From Tubiluchus corallicola (Eukaryota > Priapulida > Priapulimorpha > Priapulimorphida > Tubiluchidae): a DNA stretch of 64,000 bases. Location: NCBI GenBank assembly GCA_030141605.1, contig JAQGDQ010000002.1, forward strand, positions 1,718,501-1,782,500, given 5' to 3'. A model generated the notes under the pieces. It was given only the letters and a program-made list of their open reading frames with translations. It made no database searches and was not told the origin of the DNA. Every line of letters begins with the position of its first letter. Position 1 is the stretch's first letter. Of the stretch, positions 1-15,300 are shown piece by piece. The translations under genes were made by a program, and so were the position numbers.

Positions 1-353
1 AAAAATGTAAAAGTTACATGCTAGCCGAGCAGCTGCTTGACAAACAAGCTTTATTAATGAATTTTCAAATTAAACCATCCCTAGAAAGTCAGGAATGTTC
101 ACTATGGTAGCTGAACACTAAATAGGTTACAATTATCTGTGGTTAATACATTAGTTCTATTAGGACAAAAGTTAACAAGAACAAGAATGTGCAGAAGAAC
201 ACTTAACATTTCTAAGGATTTCTTTAAAGTTATTGCTCAGATATCAATAAAATGCTAGAAAGAGGATAATTTTGACATTGTTTTAGATGATTTTGACATT
301 GTTTTAAAGTAAACGAGGCGCTTTTATTTAGCTAACTAAACACAAAGCCCTAC

Positions 354-3300
354 CTCATCCTCTTTGGTCCATCTTTCTCGCTTTGATGACTTCTTGCAGT
401 TTTTCGGTGGTTGGTCAAAATCGTCTTTGCTGATTGTACGAGCAAACACATCTTTTTCTCTTTCTCCAGCCATCTTATTTGAGTTTTTACCTGGTTTAAG
501 TTCTTTAGAAGGAGCGTGGTTTTCCGAACGAATTGCCCGTTTTCTTTTTCGAGCTGCACACAAAAATTGAACAAAATTACAAGTACAAATTTACAGTATA
601 GCCAAAAACTGATGTCATTTAGTTTAGGAAGGCTACTGAACACTGGCAACCTTTTACGATACATAATAACTTACATGCTTACCTAACACATAACTCATAC
701 AGCTAAATCACATAGCTTACGCATTATGCGAGTGCTGATCTCTAAACCAAAGAAGTTAACCTAGCTTGACAAGCACAAGTTTATAAATTTTGAAGTTTCC
801 ACAACAACTCTATGATTTTATTTGCAGATAACAGCTCTAATTTAGTGAATTCTAATCAGCTCTTAGCAGATGATTTTTTTCAAGTAACCACATGCAACTT
901 ACTGATGCGGAAAGTTCATATAAAAAAAATGATAGGAAATTACGTTTTTTTCTAATCACATTAAACTGCATTACATCAATAGGTCTCATTACATTACACA
1001 GGCTTTTTAAAATAACAGTTCTAAGTAAATTGCAAAGTCTGCTAATGTAAAAAGTTATGTTTGTTTACTGTTGATTAATGCCACTTAAATCAAAGTTTGT
1101 ATGCGTGCAGTACACTGGCAGCTACATTTTTTGTATTTGCATATAATGATAGTGTAATATCAAGAGCTAGGGAACTTAGTGTTTAAATGCTTACAAGCTA
1201 TCTGGTGATACATATCGTCCTTAGTGATTTGGTTCAGAGCTAGGGAACTTAGTGTTTTAATGCTTACAAGCTATCTGGTGATATATGTTGTCCTTAGTGA
1301 TTTGGTTCAAAAGTTATCAGAAGGCATAAGCCGTCCTAAATAAACAAATGCAAAGGTGCTGCTAGGAAAGCTTGTGGACTCTCTGTATATCATTATAGGC
1401 GAAGTGGGTAAGTTGCAAAATTATGTGACAAAGCTTGTCTAATCACCAAACAAACAAAGCAAAACGATTTCCCGCATTGCAAAATGCGAGTGGTGAGTAC
1501 ACTATAGTCACTGTAGTGTAAATTTTGCATTATACCCAAAAGTCATGTTTTGTTTTCCTTAGAAAAGTATAGGTAAGCAAATAACAGAGAACGTATACTG
1601 CTTTTTTTTACTTTTTGCCAATAGATACTAAATAAACTGTTTCAAAGTTGGGTGTCGTGTATTTTGCTCAAGTACGGACCAGTTATGCTTACAATGTAGA
1701 CTACCATACACAGCTAGCAGTTATCATTATAAACAAAACTACATGTAGAGTGGGATTTGAAGAATTTGAAAAGGTCTACAAAATGGTATGAAGTTTGCTT
1801 AGTAAAAAAAATATACAAACACATAAAAAGTAGGCAGTGTTGCATAGCGATAAGAGCAATCTATAGTTTTAAATTTGCAGTTTCTAAGTGTTAGTAATAA
1901 AAAACAAAATTACTGCAACGTATGTGAAAACTATATATTATTTATGATGACTAAGTGCAATCTTCATAGTAAGAATGCAAATCAACCGCTGTTTTGTAAT
2001 AGCGTAAAAACTGGGGAAATTGGAAAAACAGTTTACAGCAGTCAAATAGAATTGGCAGAGGATGACACGATTTTTGTTGAATTCACAGTAGCTAGAAACA
2101 AAATTTAAAATATGAAGGGTTTGTCTAACTTCTAGCTAAAAGTTTACTTGCTTTTGCTTTGTAATTAGAACATTTATGACTATTCTTGAAATGTTACAAT
2201 TGAAAGAGTATCACAACTCTCCAAAATCTACTTACCTGAAGAAGTGGTACTAGATATTTCACTTTTTTCGTCATCACTTTTGGTTGATAATAAATCAGAT
2301 TTGATGCCAGGTGACTCAGCTAGGTGGCCTGTACATCCCTGAAAATTTCTGCAATAATTTACTTCACACAAAAATGGAAAAAGAGCTTTTTACTCAGTAT
2401 ACAAATATCTGACACATATCTAATAAAGCTACAAAAGTCTAAGTAATTCCATAACAGTTGTAGGTGTTTAACAGTTCCAAACAATGTATTCAAAGTTGAC
2501 TAGTTATCAAGTACTAGGGATTTTAAATGTTCTTTTAAGGTATTTTAGAGATTTTAGAACTTTTCTTCGATTTTTTGATACTCATGTCAAATGCACACAA
2601 CTCGCATTCCATATGAAGAAAAAATTGCAAGATCAAATGTATTGTCAGCATCAGACTCCATATTTTTGCAACACAGAGGCCTTAAATTTAGCACCACACA
2701 CCGAGAGAGAAGCAATATGAAAATCTGGAGCCTAGAATCTTCTTTACAGAACATTTCATTAGAAGTCATACAGTTCTTACAATATTAATGGTGCCTATTT
2801 ACTACCATTGCAACCAGCAAAAGTTAAATAATGTAAAGTGCTCACCCAAAAATAATCCACACCTTGGTTCAAATATTGCAAATGATGAATAAATACAGCT
2901 TTTAGAGTAAAACAGAAAACAAGTGCTAATGACCAGTCAAGAAAACTGGCATAAAGTAAAAATGGCTGTCAAATATAGTGATATTAAAAGCCAGTTTATC
3001 AAAACAGAGCCATTTCTAGCTTTCAGTACTCAAAAAAATAACTCATTACCGAATGCTTAGCGTTATTACTATTTGAATTTTCACTATGAGATGATCCAGA
3101 ATCATTTTCCCCATTCAGAGACCTTGGTTGTTCTAAACTTGGTAGCTTTTCAATCCTACATATAAATACATTGTTAATAATAAATTAATGCGGCTATTAG
3201 AAGTTAGAAAATAAACTTCAGTACGTTAGCACATTTCTTACTTTTTATACATTTTTCTCACTTTACAAAACAAATTTACAAAACAAAGCGGATAGGCGAG

Positions 3301-6300
3301 ACAAATTACAATTTTTTATGTTTAGTGTAACACCATTTTTGGGTAATAACAAGTTAAAATAACTGCATCAGTTTATCAGATTCAACATTCTTGATTACTG
3401 TTTTAACAGGCTGTAACATTTTTCAGGAATTTTTCCATTTTTAGGTTTACAATAAATGTTCAGTCATAATTTTTCAATCTAAACCAGTTGCCCCTTTTCT
3501 AGTAAAAATTAGAACTTATTTTCAAGGCAATCAGTGATAGATGAAGACAGTTACATGAACCATTATGCCTGCAGGTGGCACAGAGAACAAATGTTACATA
3601 TAACATGCTCTCAATAATCTGTCTAGAGACTGACCACATTGCAGATCTTATGCTTACTGTAAGCTGTCAGCCATAATTCACAGTACGCTTCCCCTCAAAA
3701 GCCGTATTGAGTTTTCATAAGGTGCCTTATTGCGAAATGAATTTGGCCATTAATTTCATTTGCCATAAGGCGTTTTTGGTCATCTTTAATGCGGTAATTA
3801 GCATATTTGTTGTGTTACAGTCACAATTCATTTATATTGAGACAGAACATTTAACCATAACACAGAATAGTCTCACAAACATTAAAAAGGTATTTTCTAA
3901 ACAAGACGCTTCACTAATACTGCAATTAGATATATGCAGATTATTGTAATTAATGTAATGAAACATTCTAAAGGAAATATGTTATTCTGCAACACATTTG
4001 AGCAAAATTACATAAACATACATGAATAAAATTTGCAATTAATGCAACTCAGTCATTTCTATATAATTATACAATTACATTAAACACATTATCTAGAACT
4101 ACAAGTAAACATAAAACGATCCTTTCGGTCAGCAGTTTTGTAGGCTTACAGCAAAGCTTACTACAAACTCAATAAGCACTGTTTGTAGATATGTATGATT
4201 TCAGTCTTCTGTACTAAGGTGCTAAGGAATATCGTAACAACAAATTTTATTAATGCACTTGATGGCTTTGTACAAGGCTTACTACAACAAATGATCACAG
4301 CCATCTTTTTCAGCAAAAATGAAATATTTTGTTTAATATGTTCTTGAAATTGTTTTAAATTACTTTGTTTAGTTATGTACACTTCCAAAATTAAATCTCT
4401 TAAGAAACTTTCAATTAGGTCTGATTTACCTCAGCATAATCAAGTTTTTCTTCCCCTGTTACTTGACCAACCTGGTGCTAATGCAATCTTCTGCAAGACT
4501 TGTTGCCAAAAACTTGTAAAATAAGTGGAGGAACACCCTGGTTCAGTTGAAATTTTTTTAATTATCTTTCTTAATTGTTTGCAATATTATTATGAAATAC
4601 GTTGCCTGTTGCAGGAAAGGGATCTACCACCTGATTGTTAGTTCTGTTTTTAATTTTTAATATGTCGCATTATGTAAAATAAAGTAGCCAGATCCAGTGG
4701 GAGGCTCATTTTCAATCAGACAAACTAATGTATATAGATAAACCCAGATAAACTATACTGTAAGAAATTATTGATTTATACGTAATGCAAAAAACGGATT
4801 ATGGCAAAACTCCTTGCTATGTACATAGAGTAAAAAGCATACTGTAGATTACGTCAAACACCTTATAGCTTGTGTATTATGTATTATGGCTTGCTCCTTA
4901 TGCCATTCTCTGTGTGACACGGGCTTAAGACTCATCCTGAGTTGAATAACTGATAGTGACTACACATATTTATAGTTTTTTACAATAATAACAATTAACA
5001 CTGCGAACCTCAAAATTCTGCAATGATAAAAGATAACATGAAATTAAATGATCAAATTATTAAGTTGCAAGTTTTCCAATTTCTTGCAGTGCTGAGCAAA
5101 AGAATGTTTGTAAAAATCAGTGAAACAGAATTTGGAAATTGTAATTACCTCATTTTTTCAATAAATTACCAAAAACTGAAAATGAATGTCTCTAACTATG
5201 ACACATCTAAGACAAAAACACCGTCACTTGACACAACAGAACAAGCTATTTTAGCTGCAATAAAATTATTTTGTGATTCCTGCACAAAACGTGATCTTAC
5301 TATGAAAATGATATATAAATTTAAATCATACTCAACATATGCAGGAGGAAGAGCTGTCTCAGCATTTTCTTGACGGAGGCATTTGTTCGCTGAAGGCTTG
5401 GACTTTCGGGGAGATGGAGTGGCAAAACTTAGACTGTGACATGCTTTCATTGGCTCGTATGATGCAGATGAGACAGTGGATTTAAATTTTTCTCCAGTTT
5501 GCTCTAACGGAGATCTAGACTTTCCTGGAGTGGTTGTCAGATTAGGTGTACATTCAGATGATTTTGGTGTTGAAGTACATGCATATTTAGATATTGCAGC
5601 TGATGGGTCAAGCACAGATTTAGTCTTCATTGGAGTCAAACAAGGTGGAGATTCGGATATTTCTACTGCAGCATTAACTGCTGCTCCAAGTCGTTCAGGT
5701 ACTGTAGTGGATGTGGATTCAGATGTTACTGTTGATGGATCAGCTGCACATCCAGATGTTTTTGGCATTGAAGAGGCTGTAGTTACCTGACATTCCTACA
5801 AGATAAATTTAAACAAAGCCCAAAATATAAAAACAAAAACTTTTGAAGATTTCATTGCTCATTAGATCATCTCACTTACTGAATGAGTGAATGACTAACT
5901 AACTGAAATAAATGAATTTTGGAATTACTCAGTGCACGGCAGCATAGTGCTAATGACCTACTCAAAGCCTCTCAATTTAGATTCTTTACACTGTTTAAAA
6001 AATAGTTATTTGGACTACTATCGAATTCAGTCACTCACACAGTTAATGACTGAACACTGCATAACAAGGGCCTGTGTCTTTGGTGGTTTGAAAAGATCAA
6101 TCAATAAGTTTTGGACCCTACACACAAGTATCCTGCTTTGAATGAAGGATAGCACAACACATAAGCTGCAAAATTTTATTACTTTCATATAACTGAGTCA
6201 ATTAAAAAAATAGAAATTAAATAGGCTAAATAAGCTAAATAGATATTTAAGTGAAGCTGACAAAACAATTACCTCATCTATTCCGAATGCCTCAGGGTCT

Positions 6301-9300
6301 GCAGTTGTTTCAGCAAACTTATTCAAATATTGTCTTCCCGCCTAAATACATAAAATTGAAGGTAAAATTCACTAAACTAAATGACAATCAAAATTTAGGA
6401 AACTCTGGTACAATGATATGTGTTTTTCCCCAGCTGATTATCATTGTATAAATGTTACTTCAGTAACTGTACTATATTTCATGCTTTCGCTCCATCAGTA
6501 ATTGAATCTTCGTCTTCACACAAGTTTGCTATCATTGTAGATGATTCACTTGTAAGTACTTTTAACAGGGTAATACTGTTGCCACTATAAATGTTTTCAA
6601 ATTCCTGTAACTGCTTGATCAATTTCAGTAAACATTAATGTTATAACTTTATATTTTCAAAATGCAAAACAGCTGCTGAGAGTATTACCTGGGTTCACCT
6701 TGTTATATACTAAAGTTTATACTATACACGTAGATGCAACTCTATAATTTTTGAGAGAACTTAATAATAGCAGGAATCATAGTTTCACATCATACTTTTA
6801 CTTAAAAATTGGTTTCCAAAGTAAATTTTCACCAGTCCTTGTCACTATCTCAAGAGGGCTAGTTTTTGCCCACTCTTGACCTCAAAGCATAGCCTTGACA
6901 CTTGTCCAATTGATAAAAATACAGGAAATTTTAATTTCACTTGTGCACTAAATTAATTCTTTATATTATCCAGCAAATAGTAGATGAAAATATGTATAGG
7001 AGTGCAGCTTTAATATGCCTGAAGCTCAGTGCTTCAAAAAAGTTGTTTCAGATCTTTGTTTCGATGTTTTGTGTAGTTACATTGTTCATGACAGACACTA
7101 CATTCTGTTATCCAAATCTTGATGTCCACTGTTGCTTTAGTTATAAAGGTTGTGGTTTTGGTAGTAGTCTTAACCCAAACTGACACATTACTAAAGTATC
7201 TAATAGGCTAACTGGTTGTGGTTGTGCATCATTTTCTGAAAAATCGTGTTGCATTAATTATAAAGGTTGTGGTCTTGGCTGTAGTCTTAACCCAAACTGA
7301 CACATTACTAAAGTATCTAAAAGGCTAACTGGCTGTGGTTTTGCATCATTTTCTGAAAACTCTTGTAGCAAAGTAACCATGGAAACAAAGGTGCCCGTTT
7401 ACAGTTTTAGTCGCTAGATTGTTGCAGCAATGGAATATAAACACCCACTGGTAAGTAGCCAAAAACATGTATAACGGAAGGGTCGTACATGATTAACCAA
7501 GGAAATAAAAGCGTCGAAGTTTTCAATTCCTTACAAGTCAGTCAGTTAACAGGTAGCAACAAGGGTGATAACCTGACCCTCCATGATTAAACAGTGGATT
7601 ACCATTCTAGATGCTTTAGTCCTATATTAGTTCATTGGTTCCAACACTAGATTTAAGGCCTATCTCTGGTAGGAAACAGGTGAAAACAAAATATGCACCA
7701 AATAAAGTACCTAACATCCTGTAGAAAATTTGCCTGCTATAACATACTTTTAAAGCTGTTAAAATTTATTCAGGAGAACCAATTTTTTTCACATGTGCAC
7801 TAATAAGAGCTGTTCTTTCTTGTTGGCCTTTAAGATAACTTTTAAAATAGCAAAATAGCATCAGATAAATGAATTACAGTTTGAGATGGGTACCTACTGT
7901 CGTGGTGACTTTTACGACAACAGTTATAAACAAAAACGAGACCTTTTCCTTCTGCCATAATGCTAAATTTATTCCTTTTTTGAAAGTGCAATATACATTT
8001 TTTTCTGTGCCATGTGAACTCAGCAACTAACTTCCTATTTTAACTAAGTTAACTCCCCAAACCAGTTCCTATAGCTATATGTAAATTAATTCATTTTGGC
8101 TTCTTTACGGCGGGTGAATCGTGAAGCCCAAACTTCACGACACCTACGGACCAGCAAACAATTCCTCAATTATAAGCTTTGTCTAGGCCTGAAACATTAT
8201 AAAATTTATGTATGATGCATTACAACCCACATAACACAATGAGAAATAACTCAATGCTCAATTACCTGGACAATCAGCATGAAATAGCAATAAAATCTTA
8301 CCTCAACTAACATAGGTGTTGGAAACGACCCATACATGATGCAAAGTAACTCTACCATCTTATTTATGAAGTTCTTAAAAGCCTCAGTATACAAGCAGAC
8401 TGTTTTATTTCTGGCTTCTTTTACATTGTCTGCAATAGCCGCTACATCCTGTAATTTAAAAAAATTCAACTTTTTTGCTTTAAAAAATAAATAGACAACT
8501 AGATGCAGAAATTACTACATATACATAGTTCAAATAAGTACAAAGTGCTTGTGCATATTACATTTGGCTACCTATTTGCAAACTGCAAATGTGTTGATAA
8601 ATTGTAGTTATATTAAACTAAGGATAATAGCAAGTGAGAACAGGGTGATCAAAAACTCGTAAACAAGTTGTTTAACAAATACGTGTGATAGTCCTGGTTT
8701 CGTAGCATTTTGCAGTATTTAAATAGTGATATGATAATTTGATTAAGCGTTAACATTACTTTAAATATTATTTTACTTATTAACATGAACAATATATTAA
8801 CGAACATAAAAAATTCACAAATTTAAAGTTTAAGCTTAGAGATCAAAGAATGCAGGTAGATTTATCTGTTAGTTTTGGGGGAAATTAATGGCAGGTAAAA
8901 ATATAATTTACAAAATAGTTGACATTTTGTATAATACAATACACAAAATATTATAATATAATACACAAAATATTATTAAAATTTGGACTAACGCCAATTA
9001 CACATTGGTTTAAAAACTGCAAATTTATAAACACTGACAATAAATACCATACTATATAGATAATAACTTGCAAGCAACTCTTAAATAATAAGACTTACTT
9101 TATCATCAACTAATGTGTCTTGATATTTGTCGTACACTGAGGATGCTCTATCAAAATTCTTGTCAATAAAACTGCAAAAAACAGCCTGAAAAACAACAAC
9201 ATTCACAGAATGAATAGATTTAGTGATTAATAAACTAGAGCATTTTCTACAGTTTATGTTGGTGTTCTAGTTTCGTCGGAGGCCGAAACTAGAACACCAA

Positions 9301-12300
9301 CATTTACTGTAGAAAATTTTTTGAAACTTGCTTAGTATTAAAAAAGTTACTTTGAAGCAGCCAGTTAGATCAGGCAAAAAGCTTTAAAAAGCATATCTTA
9401 AAAAAATCAAATTTATTGATACAATAGATTAATATTATTATAATCATTTTAAAGCAGCAGTGAAGGCAAAATACGACTGGATGTCAAAATTCAGTTTAGA
9501 CATTGCTGATAACCACATCATATTTAAAGAGTGACGAAAAGTTTTGTACAGGCAAAAATAAGCTGTATTAGTTGTTGCGTCATGTCTCTGGTAGCTCTAG
9601 CGCATTTAACCATGTACGTGCATGTATAGTAAAGCATAAATAAAATACTGCTGTATCAGATTTCTTTGTGCTTCAGATCTGCTCTCACTTCTTAAAATAT
9701 TTGATGAGAACTTCCTGCTTCACTTCTTTGCAGCAATAACTTTTTTCCCAAAAAGTACTTTCGTGCTGAAATAACTACCAACACCGCTCATTTGGTGCAA
9801 GCCACTTTGGCACCATTTTAGAAATGAAAAGAACACCTCCTCCAACAAACAGTTATGTATAAAGTAAAGTAACGGTCAATGAAAACTGATCACGAGGACA
9901 TAGTTCAGTGTATTTAATGTCATTCTTATGAATTTCAACTGGTATTTTGATTGTTGGTGTTTTGAAGGATGAAAGTAGGCTAAGCATTACGTCTCCCACA
10001 CGTTTTCATTATTTATCTGCCACAATTCTAAATCAGTGTTAACTACATGTAATAAGCCTACTTTAGCATTTAACAAGAAAAACTGTAACATTCTTCGTTA
10101 AAATTTATGCATTGTTACATTTCTTGATGATGAAAAATTTTCAACATTTTAAACAATACTTCATCTGAGAATTCATTACTAAATTTTGAGCAACTGGAAT
10201 ACAGTAGGTTAACTTACTTTAATTTTGTTGGACACAATTCAAAAAGTAGCACTTGTTAAATACCACAGTGCAAGGTTTTTGAAATGGTAGTGTTGCTCTG
10301 AACCAAGAACTAGTAGAACAGAAAATTAAGCACACTTTTCCAATATAGAACTTTCAATACAAAGTTCTTAAAAAGACCTTTTTTCAGAGGCAAAAAATGT
10401 GAGAGTTGGGGGTGTTCTGTCACAACCCTATCATGACAGCTTATAGTACTTCTACGAACCTTTTAGCCATATACTTTCTCACACCTGTTTTATATAATCA
10501 TCCCACAGTTCGTGTATAATACTGTAAATGCCAAATTTTATTAATCCTGTTCGTTTAAATAAGGGGAACTCAAGCCCCTACCTGTGATAAGCCTACCTGT
10601 TTAGCAAGTAACTGTCTTGCTTCTGTAATCAGCTTCTTATCAATTTGTAATCCACTATCAATGGAAAACAGTTTGTCAAAAAGTTCGAGCACATAGTCCA
10701 ATACAGACTGCTGTGAATCATCTTCAGACGGTTGACAGAAATCTATATCATTGTCCAGTGAAATCACCAACTTCATGAACAACAAAAGCTTGCCTCTCCT
10801 GCGGACTGAAAAGTCAATATTTTTCTGCCAAACATCTGAAAAATAAGATCTAAAAGTTGAGTAAGTTGTGATATCGATGATAAGCACAAAACAAATAATA
10901 CTGATAATGTGGATCATCAAACCTTATCAGGAAGGGTTCGAAGTTTGGAAGTTGTAGATAACGAGAAGGACTCAAAAAATAATAGCTGCTTCTGTGTATA
11001 ATTATTTATAATATAACATTAAAGTCCATTTTGAATTTGCACTAATTATCACAAAACATTACAAAATAAAAAATTACAGGATTTTATCAATTAACCCAAT
11101 CCATCTGAGTGTAAATTGCAAAATTCCTTTGTTATGACAGAAAGAAGTGTGCTGAAAAATAACAAATTAAATGAATAAACGAAAAGTTTAAAAAAATTAC
11201 TGGTGTAGGATAGAAACTCAAACAGTAAACTCCAGGCATGTATAATTAGTTATACTTATAGATGTTGCAAGTGCACAAGCTTTGTTTTTCTGCTCTAAGA
11301 AGGCTGAAAGTTTATTACAAACATTTACACATCCGCCACATGAGATTTTTTTGCTCTTCAATATTCAGTTAGGGGACAGCAACTTTGAAAACTGAAAAAA
11401 GTTGCTACATTAAATAATCACTGGCAATGCGTGGCACCATTTTCATGGGTCTCCCGCCTCAATTTGGTTATACTAAGTTTTGCCATCAAATTAATTGTAG
11501 GTGTGTTGGATAGTGTTGCCACCTGTTATTAAAATTCACAGTTACAAATTAGTTCACTAGTAGTTACGACTATATTGCATCGTTTAATGTGGATACGCTT
11601 TTTAATTATTTTTAACTTGCTTAATTATTAATATCGATAAACACTGGGTGTTCTCTCTCTAAATACAGACCGTTGTACTATAACCATATCCATATCCAAT
11701 GTGAAGGCTACAGGTAGATCCATGGATCACCTGTAATGCCTGTTCTCTACTGTATGGTACAAGAAACTTTTTTGATTCCACTCATATTCTAAATTTCATT
11801 TAAATGCATTTATTGATTTAGATGCTATAGTTTTGCTGCTTAGCCCATTCCAACTGTTTACTATTCATCTGCTGAAGGTGTACTTCCTTACATCCATTCT
11901 AGCTCTGGGTTTATAGAGTTTATAAGGATGTCCTCTTGTAAATGCTGAATTCCACAAAAAGAACGATGACTCGTCCAAAACATCGATTTTATTGATAATT
12001 CTAAAAACCTGAATCATGTCACTTCGTTGGCATCTGTATTGTAAAGACGGAATGCTTAATTTTCTTAGTCTTTCTGTTTAATTCAAGTCACTGAATGATA
12101 GAATCAGCTTGGTAGCCCTTCGTTGCACATTTTGTATGAGTTGAGCATCTCTTATAAACCTTGGTCCCGAAACAACATTTGCATATTTTAGATGTTGTCT
12201 AATAAGAGCTTATCAGATTATCTGATCATGATTATCTGAGCCATCATTTCACTGTTTATGTATGTAAATGTATGTTTGATGGCTCCAAGAATTTTATTGG

Positions 12301-15300
12301 CTTTGTTTACCGTAGAGCTTGTATGATTGTGAAACTTCAGGTGCTCATCAATTAGCACACCCAAGTCTTTCTCACGGTTTCTGACCACTTGTTATGCCTT
12401 CATTGTCTTGCATATTTCGGAATATTACAAACCATATGGAGCAATTTACATTTCTCTGTATTGAATTTTAATTGCCAAATCCTAGACCAATCAGCAAGAA
12501 TGTTAATGTCCTGTTGAAATTGAACCATTGACTGATCACTATTTAGTGAGCTATGCATGTTTGTATCATCAGCAAAAACCTTTACAGTCACAGACATAAT
12601 TAGAATCAGATGTTGTAATTCATCTATTATGCTGGACAGAAATATTCTTCTATCCAACATAATCCTTTGCCATCTATTCCATAAGCTCTTAGCTTGATGA
12701 GAAATCTATGATGTGGTACACTGTCAAAAGCTTTTTGAAAGTCCAGATAAACACAATCAACAGGATGTCCATTGTCAAGCATATGCGTCTGGTCTTCTAA
12801 AACCTCCAGCAACTGTGTCACACAAGATTTACCAGAAGAGAACCCATGTTGTTGAGCATTGAACAAATTATTGGATTCCATATGGTTGACGACAGCATCT
12901 CATATAAATGACTCAAAGACTTTCATAAGATCTATGTTAAGCTTATTGGTCTGTAATTTGTGACTGATTTCTTGCTACCTTTTTTATGTAGAGGCTTCAC
13001 TGCTGCATCTTTCCACAGTTGAGGCAAGTATGACTCGTTCAATGATTTGTTATAAAAATGGCAAGTGGAACAGCCAACTCCTTGGCAATCTCTTTAAGTA
13101 TTTTTGGACAAAATCCACCTGGACCAGGTACCTTAGCTAGTTTAAGCTTTTCCAGTTTCTTCACAACCATTTCTTCAGTAATTTCCATGGTAAGGAGCCT
13201 AGCTGTCACTTCTCTATCACTTAGTGTTGGAATACTACTTAAATCCTCCTGTGTAAAATCACTGGCAAAGTATGAGTTAAATACCCCAGCCTTTTCTTTA
13301 TTGTCAGAGATTTCATTATTTTCCTGCACAACGACACCTATTTTGCTAGCAGTCTTGTTACTACAGAAATGATTTGTTTTCAAATTGCTTATCAAATCTT
13401 TCTCAAAATTTTTCACTAATTTACGAGTGAGATTCCTGGGCACATTTTTTTCTCGAATGTACAATCTATAATCATTTTTACACTTTTAGATATTGAATAA
13501 CGCTTCCATAGGTGATTTTTCTTCTTTGCCTGCTTTATTGCTGCTTTGTTCATCCAAATATTCCTTCTTCTGCTTTAGAATTTCTTTTCAGTGGTACATT
13601 ACTTTTAACTGAATTTTCTAAGATAGTACTAATGGCAACAAAAAATGCTTCAGCTTTTTTATTCTGTAGTTCAGCAACCCAATCAATGTTTGCAATGTTG
13701 CTTCTGATATTGTTGTAATTTGCTTTGTTGAGATCTAATTGAGGTATAGCGCAATGAGTAGTATCCCCATAACTTAGAATTTGCATGTATATACATATAT
13801 GATCGCTATCACCTATCGGAGGATGACTTTCAATATCATTTACAAGATTTTCCTCATTTGTTAAGACAAAATCTAAAATATGGGGCTGTTCCCCAGAGCA
13901 AAACCTTGTTGCAAAAAATACGTGCTGAAAAAGAAGCAGTCTTTGAAACAATCCACAAATTCTGATTCATAGTTAATCCTACTTGACCAACTAACCCAGT
14001 CAACATTAGGTAAATTAAAATCTCCCATTACCAATTTGTGTGAAAACCGGTTAGTCAAGCTGCACTCCCTCAATAGATTTTGCATGGCAGTATTGTTTAC
14101 ATGACTGTTTGAAGGGCTTCTACAGACATCCAATGTCTTTGTCTTTAATGTTCAACCTAATCCACACATGATCAGGTACATCAATATGGGTCATCAAAAT
14201 AATCGTCAAGAAAAGCATTTAAAGTGCTTTTTCATGTAAATTCAGACACCTCTTTGAAAGTGTTTACTAATACTTGAAAAAATATCATACCTTCAAATTG
14301 AAGAACACACTGTTGAACATTAAAGAAGGCATTTTTTGGCAAAATTTCAGCCACTCCAAAAGGATCAATGTCATGTGTAACTAATAGCAACTGTAATTCA
14401 CTCAATTTGTTCTTAAGAGAATCTGTGTTAGTATACATACAAATAACTGTCAGTTAGATGCGTCTGTACATATTTATAAGAACTTTTGTTACAAATAGAA
14501 CTAGCTGTATGTCTGTGAGCTTCAGCGGCATTTGTAGAGCTCTCAATGCGATGGCTTGATAAAGGAGGAAAGTCAATGACAAAGTTTTCAGGATCAACGC
14601 GAAAAACGACTTTGCCTTGCTTTATAATGACATTTTCTCCCTTTGCTTTTCTCTCTTTAAATTCCTTCACAAGCATTTGATTCTTCTCCCTTTCCAATTT
14701 TGTCATGTCAGGAGAGATGAGCAAGTTAGAATAGTCAACACTATTTCTAAGAGATTAAGCCTTTTTCAGAATTTCCTTTTTCTCGTTAACAGAAAATTGC
14801 AAAAGTTGAATTTTGTTTTCATTGTTGTCACTAACATTGTCATTTGTTAGGCCCTGGCAGAAAAATAACTAGATCAGTCTTTATTGTTGCAGAATTACTG
14901 TCAACCGTGCTGCTCTGACAGGTCATCTGTAATCTCTCTTCGTGAAAATCACTGCTGCCTTATCAATCTACCTTAATGTGATAGAAAGCATAATTTATAT
15001 TACTTATTCTCACCTCTAGCTTAGATCCATGTGCCTAATGCTGTAAGGAATTTCTTCCCTTCAGTATCAAGAGAGCCAATGGTTTCAACAGGAATCAGCA
15101 CAAAATGGAATGATGGCAAAAGATTATTGCATTTACTTAGTATCAATTTAGTAATAATAGTACTAATAGTAATACTAATACTAATTACTATACATATATA
15201 GTAACTAATACTAATACTAATACTACTACTAGTAACTAATACTAGTACTCAGTAGTACTACTAGTAATATTTATGATTTAGTTACTGTGCCTGTGTACGT

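Noticed and set aside
100-230. On the minus strand a stretch reading CPNRTNVLT looked like the NRTSVMLKD part of the missing telobox Myb exon.
   Set aside because: It is not followed by the invariant KDRWRT-type residues, the surrounding frame soon stops, and no acceptor in the right phase precedes it. The Myb exon is more likely outside the window.
7885-8155. Possible MITE with GTCGTG-containing inverted ends and a small CGTGAAG hairpin near 8118-8137.
   Set aside because: The proposed ends do not align well and no flanking duplication can be read; only the small hairpin is certain.
13058-13372. Plus-strand open frame of 104 codons.
   Set aside because: It is the antisense shadow of the LINE coding region on the minus strand.
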